A DNA stretch of 51,944 nt from Actinomycetes bacterium (GTDB lineage Bacteria > Actinomycetota > Acidimicrobiia > Acidimicrobiales > RAAP-2). Shown piece after piece: positions 42,369 to 51,600 of this stretch. How positions within the stretch are numbered: position 1 is the first letter of the stretch; each line of letters starts with the position of its first letter. The position numbers were made by a program, and so were the translations under genes. The notes beneath the pieces are model-generated. The model was given only the letters and a program-made list of their open reading frames with translations. It had not been told where the DNA came from and ran no database searches. The DNA lies in the NCBI GenBank assembly GCA_021799615.1, contig JAJZAC010000006.1, positions 1 to 51,944 on the forward strand, read 5' to 3'.

Positions 42369-43652
42369 ATGACGGCGGCCGGGAAGCCGAACGGTGGCGA
42401 CCAGCCGCAGATCCTGGAGCCCCCGCCGAGAGCCCCGATGCAACCGTCCCCCGCCGTCACCGTCACAGGTCTTTCCAAGTCGTACCGGATCGCCCACCAT
42501 GCCGACGCGCCGGTCACCGCCACCGAGGCGCTCCTGGCCCGCGTGCGCCACCCGTTCACCCGCATGGAGCGCGAGACGTTCGACGCCCTCCGGGACGTGT
42601 CTTTCGAGATCCCCTGGGGTTCGGTCGTCGGCCTCATCGGTCGCAACGGCGCCGGCAAGTCCACACTGCTCAAGATCCTCACCCGCGTCACCGCCCCCAC
42701 CTCCGGCCGGATCGTCATGGGTGGCCGGGTGGGCAGCCTCCTCGAGATCGGGACCGGCTTCCATCCGGAGCTCACCGGCAGAGAGAACGTCTACCTGAAC
42801 GGCACCCTCCTCGGCATGCGACGGTCCGAGATCCGCTCGCGTTTCGACGACATCGTGACCTTCGCCGGCGTCGAGCGGTTCCTCGACACCCAGGTGAAGC
42901 GGTACAGCACCGGGATGTACGTGCGCCTCGCCTTCGCCGTGGCCGCCCATCTCGAGTCCGAGGTCATGGCCGTCGACGAGGTGCTGGCCGTGGGCGACGC
43001 CGACTTCCAGGCCAAGTGCCTGGAGAAGTTGCGCGAGGTCGCCCGGGGCGGGCGGACGGTCCTCCTGGTCAGCCACCAGGCGCAGACCATCGTCGACCTG
43101 TGCGACTCGGCCCTCTACCTCGAGCGGGGCAGCCTCCGCTACCAGGGGGCGGTCGACGGTGCCCTGGAGGAGTACCGGAACAGCTACCGCCGCATCCGCG
43201 ACGCGGGCCTCGACGCCTCGACCAGGCCCGGCAGCGGCGAGGTGCGCTTCACGTCGGTGCGGGCCGAACGCGACCTCTACGCGGCATCCGACGAGAAGGT
43301 GGTCCACCTCGAGGTGTCGGCCAATCCCGAACTGGCCGGCCGGTACTGGCTGGTGGCCCACGTACTCGACGACCTGGGCACCATCGTGGCCCAGTGCGAT
43401 TCGCGGGTGCTCGGGTTCTGGCTGGAACCCGACCGGCCGGCGACGTGCGAGCTCCGGTTGCGCACGCCGTGGCTGAAGCCGGGCAGCTACACCGTGGACG
43501 CCTTCGCCGTGCGGGCCAGCGACCGCATCGACGTCTGGCAGGCCGCCACGCACTTCGACGTCCTCCCCGACCCCCCGTACCCGGTGGCCACCTCCTCGGA
43601 GGCCACCGACCGCGGCGTGGTGTTCGCCGACTTCACCTACGAACGATGCTGA
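42369..43652 (+). CDS. Polysaccharide ABC transporter ATP-binding protein (Wzt/TagH-like) with C-terminal domain
   Basis: Walker A GLIGRNGAGKSTLLKIL, signature KRYSTGMYVRLAFAVAA, VMAVDEVLAVGDADFQAKC; C-terminal beta domain. The true start may be the internal ATG at 42438, since TAGCAT overlaps the 42369 ATG. Confidence 0.93.
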   Translation: MTAAGKPNGGDQPQILEPPPRAPMQPSPAVTVTGLSKSYRIAHHADAPVTATEALLARVRHPFTRMERETFDALRDVSFEIPWGSVVGLIGRNGAGKSTLLKILTRVTAPTSGRIVMGGRVGSLLEIGTGFHPELTGRENVYLNGTLLGMRRSEIRSRFDDIVTFAGVERFLDTQVKRYSTGMYVRLAFAVAAHLESEVMAVDEVLAVGDADFQAKCLEKLREVARGGRTVLLVSHQAQTIVDLCDSALYLERGSLRYQGAVDGALEEYRNSYRRIRDAGLDASTRPGSGEVRFTSVRAERDLYAASDEKVVHLEVSANPELAGRYWLVAHVLDDLGTIVAQCDSRVLGFWLEPDRPATCELRLRTPWLKPGSYTVDAFAVRASDRIDVWQAATHFDVLPDPPYPVATSSEATDRGVVFADFTYERC

Positions 43653-44521
43653 CGCCCCCCGCCGAGTCGTCCGGCACCCAGCACCCCGGACCGCCCGATG
43701 GCGCCCGCCCGGTGGTGATCGTCCCCCCGGGGCGCTGGTCCCTGCCCCGCTTCGGCCAGTTGTGGGAGAGCCGGGAGGTCTTCCTCCGCTTCGGCGCCCG
43801 GGACCTCACCCTCCGCTACCGGCAGACGGCACTCGGGATCATCTGGGTCGTCCTCCAACCGCTCCTGACCGCCGGTGTCTTCACCCTCGTCTTCGGTTCG
43901 GTGGCCAAGCTGCCCCACGGCACGGTCCCCTACTTCCTCCTCAGCTACGCCGGCATGCTGGCCTGGAACGTCTTCTCCGGCATCGTCTCGCGAGGGACGG
44001 GCTCCCTCGTGACCAACGCCAGCCTCGTGTCCAAGGTCTACTTCCCCCGCGTGCTCGTCCCCCTGTCCACCGCCTACGCCGTCGTCGTCGACTTCGCCAT
44101 CGCCCTGGTGCTCATGGCGGTGCTGCTCGCCGGCTACGGCGTGAACCCCGGGTGGGCGGTACTGGCCCTTCCCGTGTGGGTCGTGCTCCTCGTCCTGCTG
44201 GCGTCGGGCGTCACGGTGATCACCGCCGGGCTCACCGTGCGCTACCGCGACATGCAGTACATCGTCCCGTTCGTGCTCCAGCTCCTCCTCTACGCCAGTC
44301 CCATCGCCTACTCGCCGGCGGCGGTGCCGGCCCGGTACCACCTCCTCTTCGACCTCAACCCACTGGCGTGGATCCTCCAGGAGTTCCGGTGGTCGCTCAT
44401 CCGCCAACCGCTGCCCCCGGCGTGGCAGCTGGCCGCATCGGCTGCGGTCTCGGTCGGCGTGTTCGTCGGCGGCATGTTCGTCTTCGAGCGCATGGAGCGC
44501 GGCTTCGCCGACGTGATCTGA
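43646..44521 (+). CDS. Polysaccharide ABC transporter permease (Wzm/TagG-like)
   Basis: RFGARDLTLRYRQTALGIIWVVLQPLLTAGVFTLVFGSVAKLP; VRYRDMQYIVPFVLQLLLYASPIAY; 7-nt overlap with the ATPase gene. Confidence 0.93.
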   Translation: MLTPPAESSGTQHPGPPDGARPVVIVPPGRWSLPRFGQLWESREVFLRFGARDLTLRYRQTALGIIWVVLQPLLTAGVFTLVFGSVAKLPHGTVPYFLLSYAGMLAWNVFSGIVSRGTGSLVTNASLVSKVYFPRVLVPLSTAYAVVVDFAIALVLMAVLLAGYGVNPGWAVLALPVWVVLLVLLASGVTVITAGLTVRYRDMQYIVPFVLQLLLYASPIAYSPAAVPARYHLLFDLNPLAWILQEFRWSLIRQPLPPAWQLAASAAVSVGVFVGGMFVFERMERGFADVI

Positions 44522-44538
44522 GCGGTCCCGACCCCGGC

Positions 44539-44558
44539 CGCCGGTGCACGGGCCGGCG
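44539..44558. terminator. Possible terminator hairpin in a convergent gap
   Basis: CGCCGG (44539-44544) / CCGGCG (44553-44558). Confidence 0.25.
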
Positions 44559-44569
44559 ACGGAACGGCG

Positions 44570-46726
44570 TCAGCGCCCCGCTGCCCGCCGGTCCCGGCGC
44601 CCCAGTGCCCGCCGGTCGAGGGCGGTGCGCAGGCGGACGGACGCCTCGTAGGCCAGGCACCCCGTGCCGAGGACGCGCCAGTACGGGAACCACCAGCGGG
44701 CGACCCGGACGGGTGCACTCCACCGGGGCCCGTCGGACACCACGTCGTCCCACGCCCCCGGCAGCGCGTCGGCACGGGCGCCGAGCGCGGGGACCACGGG
44801 ATCGGGCAGGGGGTCACCGGCCACCCAGGCCGCGTACACGTCGGCCACGTTCCCGCCCGCCATCGCCGACACCGACACCGACCCCCACACCCGCGGGTTC
44901 ACGTCGTGGACCCAGTACCGGTCGTCGGCGTCGCGCAGGATGCCCGCGTTGAACAGGCCCTCGAGCCCGGTGGCCTCCACCACCCCCTGGGCGATGCGGT
45001 CGAACACCGGACCCTGCAGGTACGCCAACCGCCGGGCTGGGCCGAGCGACCGCACGGCCTCGACGATGCGGTAGCCGACGTGCCAGCACAGGCGCGATCC
45101 GTCCGACATTCCGGCGACCTGGAAGGACTCCCCCTCGACGAAGCGCTCCACGTACCACTCCTCGGGGCGTTCCAGCGCGCCCACCACGGCACGCAGCTCG
45201 TCCAGGCCGTCCACCATCACCACCGACTCACCGCCGGCACCGACCCGAGCCTTCACCACCAGGCGCGGACCGAGCTCGCCCACCACCCGCGCCAGGTCGG
45301 TGTCCGGCAACGCCACCGCTGACGGGACGTCCAGGCCGGCGGCGGTGAGGGCCCTCGACACCTCGAGCTTGTCCATCAGCTCCCGTCGCCGGAGGAAGCG
45401 CCGGCGGCAGGCGGGCGTGACCGCGGCCAGCAATGCCGGTCCCACCCCGCCGACCAGTGGCTCGGCCACGTGGAGGTCGACCACGCGCTCCCCGGCCAGG
45501 ACGCCGGCGGCGCTCTCGATCTCGTCGAGCGAACCCACCTCGACGGTGGCGTCCCAGCACCAGCGGGTGCCGATCCGGCTGGGAGGTCGGGTGGTGACAC
45601 GGACCGCCCGGACCCCTCGCCGGCGCAGGAGGACGGCGAGGTGGACGAAGGACGTCCAGGCGAACTCGTCGACGAAGACGACGGTAGGCGGCCGGGTGGG
45701 CGGCTCCGCCGCCGGCACCACCGGTGGCCGCACCGGGCCCGGATGCCCCCGCCGGGCGGCGACCGCCCGTTCGGCGACGGCCGCCGCTCCCCCGGCTGCC
45801 AGCCCGGCGGCCGCTGCCCCCGCTCTCGACAGCCGGCCGGCCACGGCCCGGACCCGTCGGCGCCCGCGTGGCGGCGGATCGGGGCGCTCCCCGGCCAGCA
45901 GCCGGGCCACCTCACCAACGCCCACCCGCAGATAGCGCCGGAGCACCGGCGACACGAGACCGAAGTTGCGGGCCAGCAGGACGACGTGGTTCCGCTGTGC
46001 GAAGTACGCGTAGCGCGTGTCGAACCGGCGGCCCCGGGCGTAGGGACCGGCCACGTGGACCACCGCCGCCGAGGGGGTGAAGACGAGGCGCCAACCGGCG
46101 GCGCGCACCCGGAGGGCGATGTCCGTCTCCTCCCGCAGGCACGTGCCGGGGAAGCCGTCACGGATCCCACCCAGCCCGACGAGCACGTCGCGCCGAAAGG
46201 ACATGTTGGCCCCCAGCAGGTGGTCGACCTCGACCGGGCCGGGCGGTCGGGCGGCGAAGAACCCGGTGAGGGTGCCGTCGCGCCGGAGCCGCCCGATACG
46301 GTCCGTCCCCTCGTCCTCCTCGCCGGGATTGCCGTTGGCGGCGCGCCCGCCGACACCGCCGACGCCGGGACCGTAGGCGGCCAGGAGCTCCGCCAGCCAG
46401 GTGGGCTCGGCATAGGCGTCGTCGTCGAGGAAGGCCACCACGTCGCCGGTGGCGTGTTCCAGGCCGAGGTTGCGGGCCGTCGCCGTCGTCCCCGGGCCCC
46501 GCCGGTTGCGCAGGTAGACCACGCCAGGGAACTCGGCGGTCACGACGGCCTCGGTGTCGTCGTCGACCGAGGAGTCGACCACGATGGTCTCCACCGGCGC
46601 CACCGTCTGGGCGGCGACGTGGGTGAGGCAGGTACGCACGTGGTCCGGGCGCCGGTAGGTGACGATCACGACGGATGCCAACACCGGCGGCGCCGGGTCC
46701 GCTGGCGCCGCCCTCACGTCCTCCAT
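44570..46726 (-). CDS. Bifunctional GT2 glycosyltransferase - ATP-grasp fusion
   Basis: GT2: ASVVIVTYRRPDHVRTCLTHV, FLDDDAYAEPTWL, CLREETDIALRVRAAGW. ATP-grasp: LMDKLEVSRALTAAGLDVPSAVAL, RLVVKARVGAGGESVVMV, WYVERFVEGESFQV, YWVHDVNPRVWGSV. ATG at 46726; the 1062-aa track ORF is over-extended. Confidence 0.88.
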   Translation of the reverse strand: MEDVRAAPADPAPPVLASVVIVTYRRPDHVRTCLTHVAAQTVAPVETIVVDSSVDDDTEAVVTAEFPGVVYLRNRRGPGTTATARNLGLEHATGDVVAFLDDDAYAEPTWLAELLAAYGPGVGGVGGRAANGNPGEEDEGTDRIGRLRRDGTLTGFFAARPPGPVEVDHLLGANMSFRRDVLVGLGGIRDGFPGTCLREETDIALRVRAAGWRLVFTPSAAVVHVAGPYARGRRFDTRYAYFAQRNHVVLLARNFGLVSPVLRRYLRVGVGEVARLLAGERPDPPPRGRRRVRAVAGRLSRAGAAAAGLAAGGAAAVAERAVAARRGHPGPVRPPVVPAAEPPTRPPTVVFVDEFAWTSFVHLAVLLRRRGVRAVRVTTRPPSRIGTRWCWDATVEVGSLDEIESAAGVLAGERVVDLHVAEPLVGGVGPALLAAVTPACRRRFLRRRELMDKLEVSRALTAAGLDVPSAVALPDTDLARVVGELGPRLVVKARVGAGGESVVMVDGLDELRAVVGALERPEEWYVERFVEGESFQVAGMSDGSRLCWHVGYRIVEAVRSLGPARRLAYLQGPVFDRIAQGVVEATGLEGLFNAGILRDADDRYWVHDVNPRVWGSVSVSAMAGGNVADVYAAWVAGDPLPDPVVPALGARADALPGAWDDVVSDGPRWSAPVRVARWWFPYWRVLGTGCLAYEASVRLRTALDRRALGRRDRRAAGR

Positions 46727-46746
46727 GACCGTCCGTCCACGGCGCG

Positions 46747-48498
46747 TCACGCTCCCGGCGGGGCAAACCGCTCCCGCACGTGGGCGTCGAGGAGGGCGGC
46801 GGCACGCTCGCGGCCGTCGCGGATCAGCAGGCTGTGGTCCATGTCCTCGACCACGGTCAGCGTGAAGCGCCCGGTCCGTCGCAGCCGGCGCTCGCCGAAC
46901 CACCGCCAGTAGGCGACCTCGCGCAGGGGTCGGACCTCGTCCTCGCCCGACACGACGAACGTGTCGACACCGGCCCGCACCCCGCGGGCGACCACGGCCA
47001 TCGGCGCCCACCCCACCACCACCTGCCGGACGGTGCGCCAGATCCACCACGCGGTGCGACCGTGCTTGCGGGCGAGCCGGACGAGTGGCATGGGCAGGGT
47101 CATGAACGCCTGCCGTCGGGAGTCGGCCAGCCCGGACTCCTTGTGCATCGACGTGGAGGACACGGCGGCGTTGATCGTGCAGACACCACGAGCACCCAGG
47201 GTCAGCGCCGTCTCGAGGGCGCCGTAGCCACCCGAGCACAACCCGACGAGAACGACGTCGGAGGGGTCGTCGGGGGACACCGACCGCACGGCGTCGGGCA
47301 GGTCGTCGAGCCACTGCCGGGCGTAGGTCACGTTCTCGCGCTGACCGGGATGGACGGGGCTGTCCCCCACGCCCGTCAGGTCGAACCGGAGGCAGGACAG
47401 CCCGGCCCCGGCCCATCGGCGGGCCAGCTCCACCCACTGACGGCCGGGACCGATGTGGTGCTCGGTGGCCACGTTCACGAAGACCACCCAGGGCCGCGAC
47501 CCCCCGCCCACCGGTTCGGTCACGATCCCGAACATGCCGACGGACGCGAGACGGACGACCCGCTCGTGGACCGGACGACCTCCCTCGCCGGTGGCAACCA
47601 GCACCCCGTCGGGGCCGACGGGCATGTGCCAGGGGCGCCGGTCCTCCGGTGCCCGGGACCCCAACCACGTGCCCACCGTGGCCAGCGCCTCCCACGGGAC
47701 GGCGGCGTCCAACGGAGGGACGTCCAGGAGGTCGGCCTGTCCGGCCGCCACCTCCCACGCCACCCCGGAGCCGTCCTCCAGACCCGGCGTGCGGGCGAGC
47801 AGCCGGCGGCGCGTGGCGCGGTCCTCACGGGTGAGGACCAGCGTGGCCGGCACGGTGTCACGCAGTCGAGCCAGGTCCAGCCGGCACCCCTCCAGGGCGG
47901 CGACCGTGGCCTCGTCGTACCAGTACCCCGGGGTGTCAGCCCCCGTCGGCGACGGCAGGCGACCGTCGAAGAGCCGCACGAGCAGTGCCTGCTGGTGGCG
48001 GAGGAACTCCCGCCCGTCGAGGCAGGGATCCCACAGGACGCACGCATCGGGGGGTGCCTCGGACGCGACGGCGGCGACCGACGCCAGCACCGCGCCCATC
48101 CGCATCCCCACGAGCGCCGTCCACCCGGGCGACGCCTGGCGCACCAGGTCCAACGCCGCGTGCACCCCGGCGATCCAGGCCCCGAGGCGATCCGGATCGG
48201 TGGGCAGCCCGGCCGAGTCGCCGGTGCCGTCGTAGGCGAACCGGAGGGAGACGAACCCGTGCGCCGCCAGCGACTCCGCCACCTTCCGAAAGGTCCGGTA
48301 GGTCATCCGCTCCTCGTCGCCGAGGGGCGGGCACAGCACCACCGCGCCCCGGGCCTCACCGGACGCGGGCCCGGTGAGCCAACCGAACAGCGGTCGCTCA
48401 CCGGGGCCGAACCACACCGGCTCGGCCCGCACCAACTCGCCGTCGCCGACCTTGTCCACCACCGCGGCCACCGTCTCGAGCCCCTCTCTCCACTCCAT
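46747..48498 (-). CDS. Tandem alpha/beta hydrolase protein (two hydrolase-fold domains)
   Basis: Domain 1 GAVVLCPPLGDEERMTYRTFRKVAESLAAHGFVSLRFAYDGTGDS...ALVGMRMGAVLAS; domain 2 PWVVFVNVATEHHIGPGRQWVELARRWAGAGLSCLRFDLTGVGDS...VLVGLCSGGYGALE. Confidence 0.8.
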   Translation of the reverse strand: MEWREGLETVAAVVDKVGDGELVRAEPVWFGPGERPLFGWLTGPASGEARGAVVLCPPLGDEERMTYRTFRKVAESLAAHGFVSLRFAYDGTGDSAGLPTDPDRLGAWIAGVHAALDLVRQASPGWTALVGMRMGAVLASVAAVASEAPPDACVLWDPCLDGREFLRHQQALLVRLFDGRLPSPTGADTPGYWYDEATVAALEGCRLDLARLRDTVPATLVLTREDRATRRRLLARTPGLEDGSGVAWEVAAGQADLLDVPPLDAAVPWEALATVGTWLGSRAPEDRRPWHMPVGPDGVLVATGEGGRPVHERVVRLASVGMFGIVTEPVGGGSRPWVVFVNVATEHHIGPGRQWVELARRWAGAGLSCLRFDLTGVGDSPVHPGQRENVTYARQWLDDLPDAVRSVSPDDPSDVVLVGLCSGGYGALETALTLGARGVCTINAAVSSTSMHKESGLADSRRQAFMTLPMPLVRLARKHGRTAWWIWRTVRQVVVGWAPMAVVARGVRAGVDTFVVSGEDEVRPLREVAYWRWFGERRLRRTGRFTLTVVEDMDHSLLIRDGRERAAALLDAHVRERFAPPGA

Positions 48499-48689
48499 CG
48501 TCCCCCCGGCACGCGGCCGTCGCCCACCACCATGCACCGGCGCGGGCGGCCTCGTCATCCCGGGTCTCCATTGTCCCAGGTCGGGAACGAACGCCGGCGC
48601 GGCTTTCGCAACAATCCCACTCTCCGTCTTCAGGCCACTTCGTTGCGTGCCGATAGCTGGGCAAGCACCCCGATTCGGAAAGGCACGTC

Positions 48690-51600
48690 ATGCGTTCTGC
48701 CCCGCAGACACCTGGCCGGGCGAGGGCCGCGTGCCGGGCCGCGGTCGTCTCCGTCCTCGCTGCCGCCGCCACCTGGCCGGCGCTCGCACCTCCACCGGCG
48801 GCGGCCGCCGTCGCCGGGACGTCCCCGGCCGCGCCGCTGTGCGGTGTGGCCGCCCCGTCGTCGGTGGCCGAGCCCACGGTGGCGGCTCCCTCCTCGCCGG
48901 TCCAGACCGTGGTCAGCGGCGTGCCCGTCACCAATTTCGTGGTGGTGGGAAGCGACATCGACATCTTGAGCGGTTCGTCGATCGTCGTCCGCACGCTGGC
49001 CGGCGCAGCGGTCACCAGCTTCGCGCTGCCGTTCCCGCAGGGGAACGCCAGCACGGACATGGTGGCCGACCCGTCCGGCAACCTCTACCTGTTCGGGTCC
49101 TTCTCCTACGGTTGGGGTGTCGGCAAGGTCACACCGACCGGATCCCTGGCCTGGTCGGTACCCGTCGCCGGCATCCCCAACGGCCTGTATCCCTGGCACG
49201 ACGCCTCGGGGAATTTCGCCGTCGGCGTGGTCCTGCGAGGCCAGGCGGGCGGACCGGTGCTCTCCACGACGGGCACGCAGGTCGCCACCGGTCCGGTGGC
49301 CGGCTCCGGCAACAACGACGACGTCAACCCCGGACCCAACGGCGGGCTCCTGGTGACCGACGGCACCAGCGTGACCCGCTACTCCTCGTCGGGCGCCGTG
49401 ATCGGCACCTTCGGCGCCGCCGGGGCCGCCGGCTCGCCCGACAGCCCCGGTTCCCCCTTCCACTTCTACCAGGAGGGCTTCGCCGCCCAGGTGGGGTCCA
49501 CGATCCTGGTGGCCGACGACGGGTGGCCCTCCTACGGACAGGGCATGGACCTCGTCGCCGAGAACGGCCTGGCGCCCCAGATCGTGCCCGACAGCACCCT
49601 CGGCAACGTCAGCACCAACTCGCCCGTCGCCGTGGTCGGCTCCACCGTGTACTTCGCCAACGGCAACGGGTCCCAGATCGCGTCGACGACGGTCGCCGAC
49701 CTCGAAGCGCTGGCCGCGGCACCGGCCGCGCCCCTCCAGGGAGGTTTCGGCGACACCCTGGGAATCGGTGCCGGCCTGTCCACTCCCCAGGCGGCCAACT
49801 ACTTCGCGCCGGGGACGACGCCGTCGATCACCGCCACCTTCCAGCCGTGGTGGTCGTCGTTGGCGCCGCAGCTGGACCTCAGTTACTGGGTCGCCGGGCG
49901 CAGCCAGTACACGTCGGGGGCCGTCCCCGCCCCCACCACCGCCGCCGTGTCGACGGCGGCCACTGCCACCGACGGTACCCTCACCCTGCCCCTCGCCGTT
50001 CCCCCCGCCGACCAGGGACCGGGTGTCTACCTGGTCAATGCCGATCTGGTCGACTCGACCACCGGCGCCACGGTGGGGTCCACCTGCCTCACGTACTCGG
50101 TGGGGATGGCCGGCGACACGCTCGACCTGTCCTCCCTCGCGCCCGGGATCGACTTCGGGGGCCCGGGCCCGGTGCGCGGCGTCCAGCTGGCCTCCGCGTT
50201 CGGGACCGGCCTGGACCGCACCCAACTCGACTGGGCGACCATGCTGCCGTCGTGCAACCCGTCCGCCGTCACCGCGGCCCAGTGCGGGCCGGGAGCGCTG
50301 GTGTTCACCGCCTACGATCCCGCCGTCGAACAGGCAGCTGCCGAGGCCAGGTCACTGGGTGTCGCCTACGAGGTCCAGGTGGCCGACGGGCACGCGGTGG
50401 ACAGCGCCGTGGTGAACGCCGGCGGCGGCCTTTGGGAACAGGACGTCCAGGCCATCGTGGCCCATTTCGCCACGTCCGCACCCGACCTGACCGACTTCGA
50501 GGCGTGGAACGAACCCAATGCCACGTGGACCGGCGCCACGAACTACGTCGACCAGATCCTGGCCCCCTTCTACCAGGCCGTCCAGGCGGTGAACCAGGCC
50601 ACCGGCCGCAGCGACAAGGTGGTGGGCGGCACCGTGATCGGCGCCAGCGAGTCCTACTGGCAGGCGTTCGCCGCCGCCGGCGGCTTCTCCGACGTCGACA
50701 TCGTGGCCGCCCATCCCTACACGCAGTACGACGCGTCCTTCGAGGAGGAGGGCACCATGGCCGGGCTCCAGTCCCTCCGCTCGCTCATGGCCCAGTACGG
50801 CGCGTCGGCCAAGCCCATCTGGGTCACCGAGCTCGGCTGGTGGTCCGACGGACCGGCCGCCTACTACGACGTCGGCAATTGGGTCGCCCGAGCCTGGATG
50901 TGGCTCCATTCCGTCGGCATCACCGACTGGAACTACTTCGTGACCGAGGGGGAGTTCTCGGGAACGGGCACCTCGTACTCGCTCATCCAGGGAAGCAGCC
51001 AAGACCAGTACGTGAAGCCGGCCGGGATCGCCCTGATGACCGTGTCGAACGTGCTCGGGTCCCGACCGTTCCTCGGCACGGTGCCGACCGGTGTCCCGCA
51101 TGCCACGGCCATGCTCTTCGGACCGCCGCCCGGCGGTTCGGGCGACGTGCTGGCCGCCTGGACGGACGACCTGTCGGTGCCGGCCGTCGTGTCGGTCACC
51201 GGCGGCACGGTGCCGGCGTCGCTCGCCACCACGGGCGCGCTGGGATCGAGCGGCAGCCTCGCCTTCGGTTCGGGATCCTCCGCACCCCTCGAACTGACCG
51301 GTGCTCCCGTCTACCTCCACGTGCCGTCGGGCACGACGGTGGCCATCGCTCCGGCCGAGACGTTCGGCACCGACCTCCTCCTGGCGACGGGGACGGCGGC
51401 CACCGCCTCGTCCTCGCTGTCGTCGACCAACGGCCCCGCCGACGTCCTGCGCTCCGCGGTCGTCAGCGGAGTGACGGTACCGGTGGCCGACATGGGCGGT
51501 TCGTCGACCGGGCTGTCCTCCACGCCGGTGTGGGCGTCGGCCCCCGGGGACACCACGCCCACCCTGACCGTGACCATGCCGGAACCGGCACCGGTCGACC

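Noticed and set aside
44570-47758. 1062-aa version of the GT2-ATP-grasp ORF
   Set aside because: The extra N-terminus overlaps the alpha/beta hydrolase gene in another frame; ATG 46726 begins the recognisable GT2 domain.
26449-48498. Whole glycan region as a genomic island
   Set aside because: No integrase, transposase, tRNA boundary or flanking direct repeats seen, and GC bias looks continuous; composition analysis would be needed.
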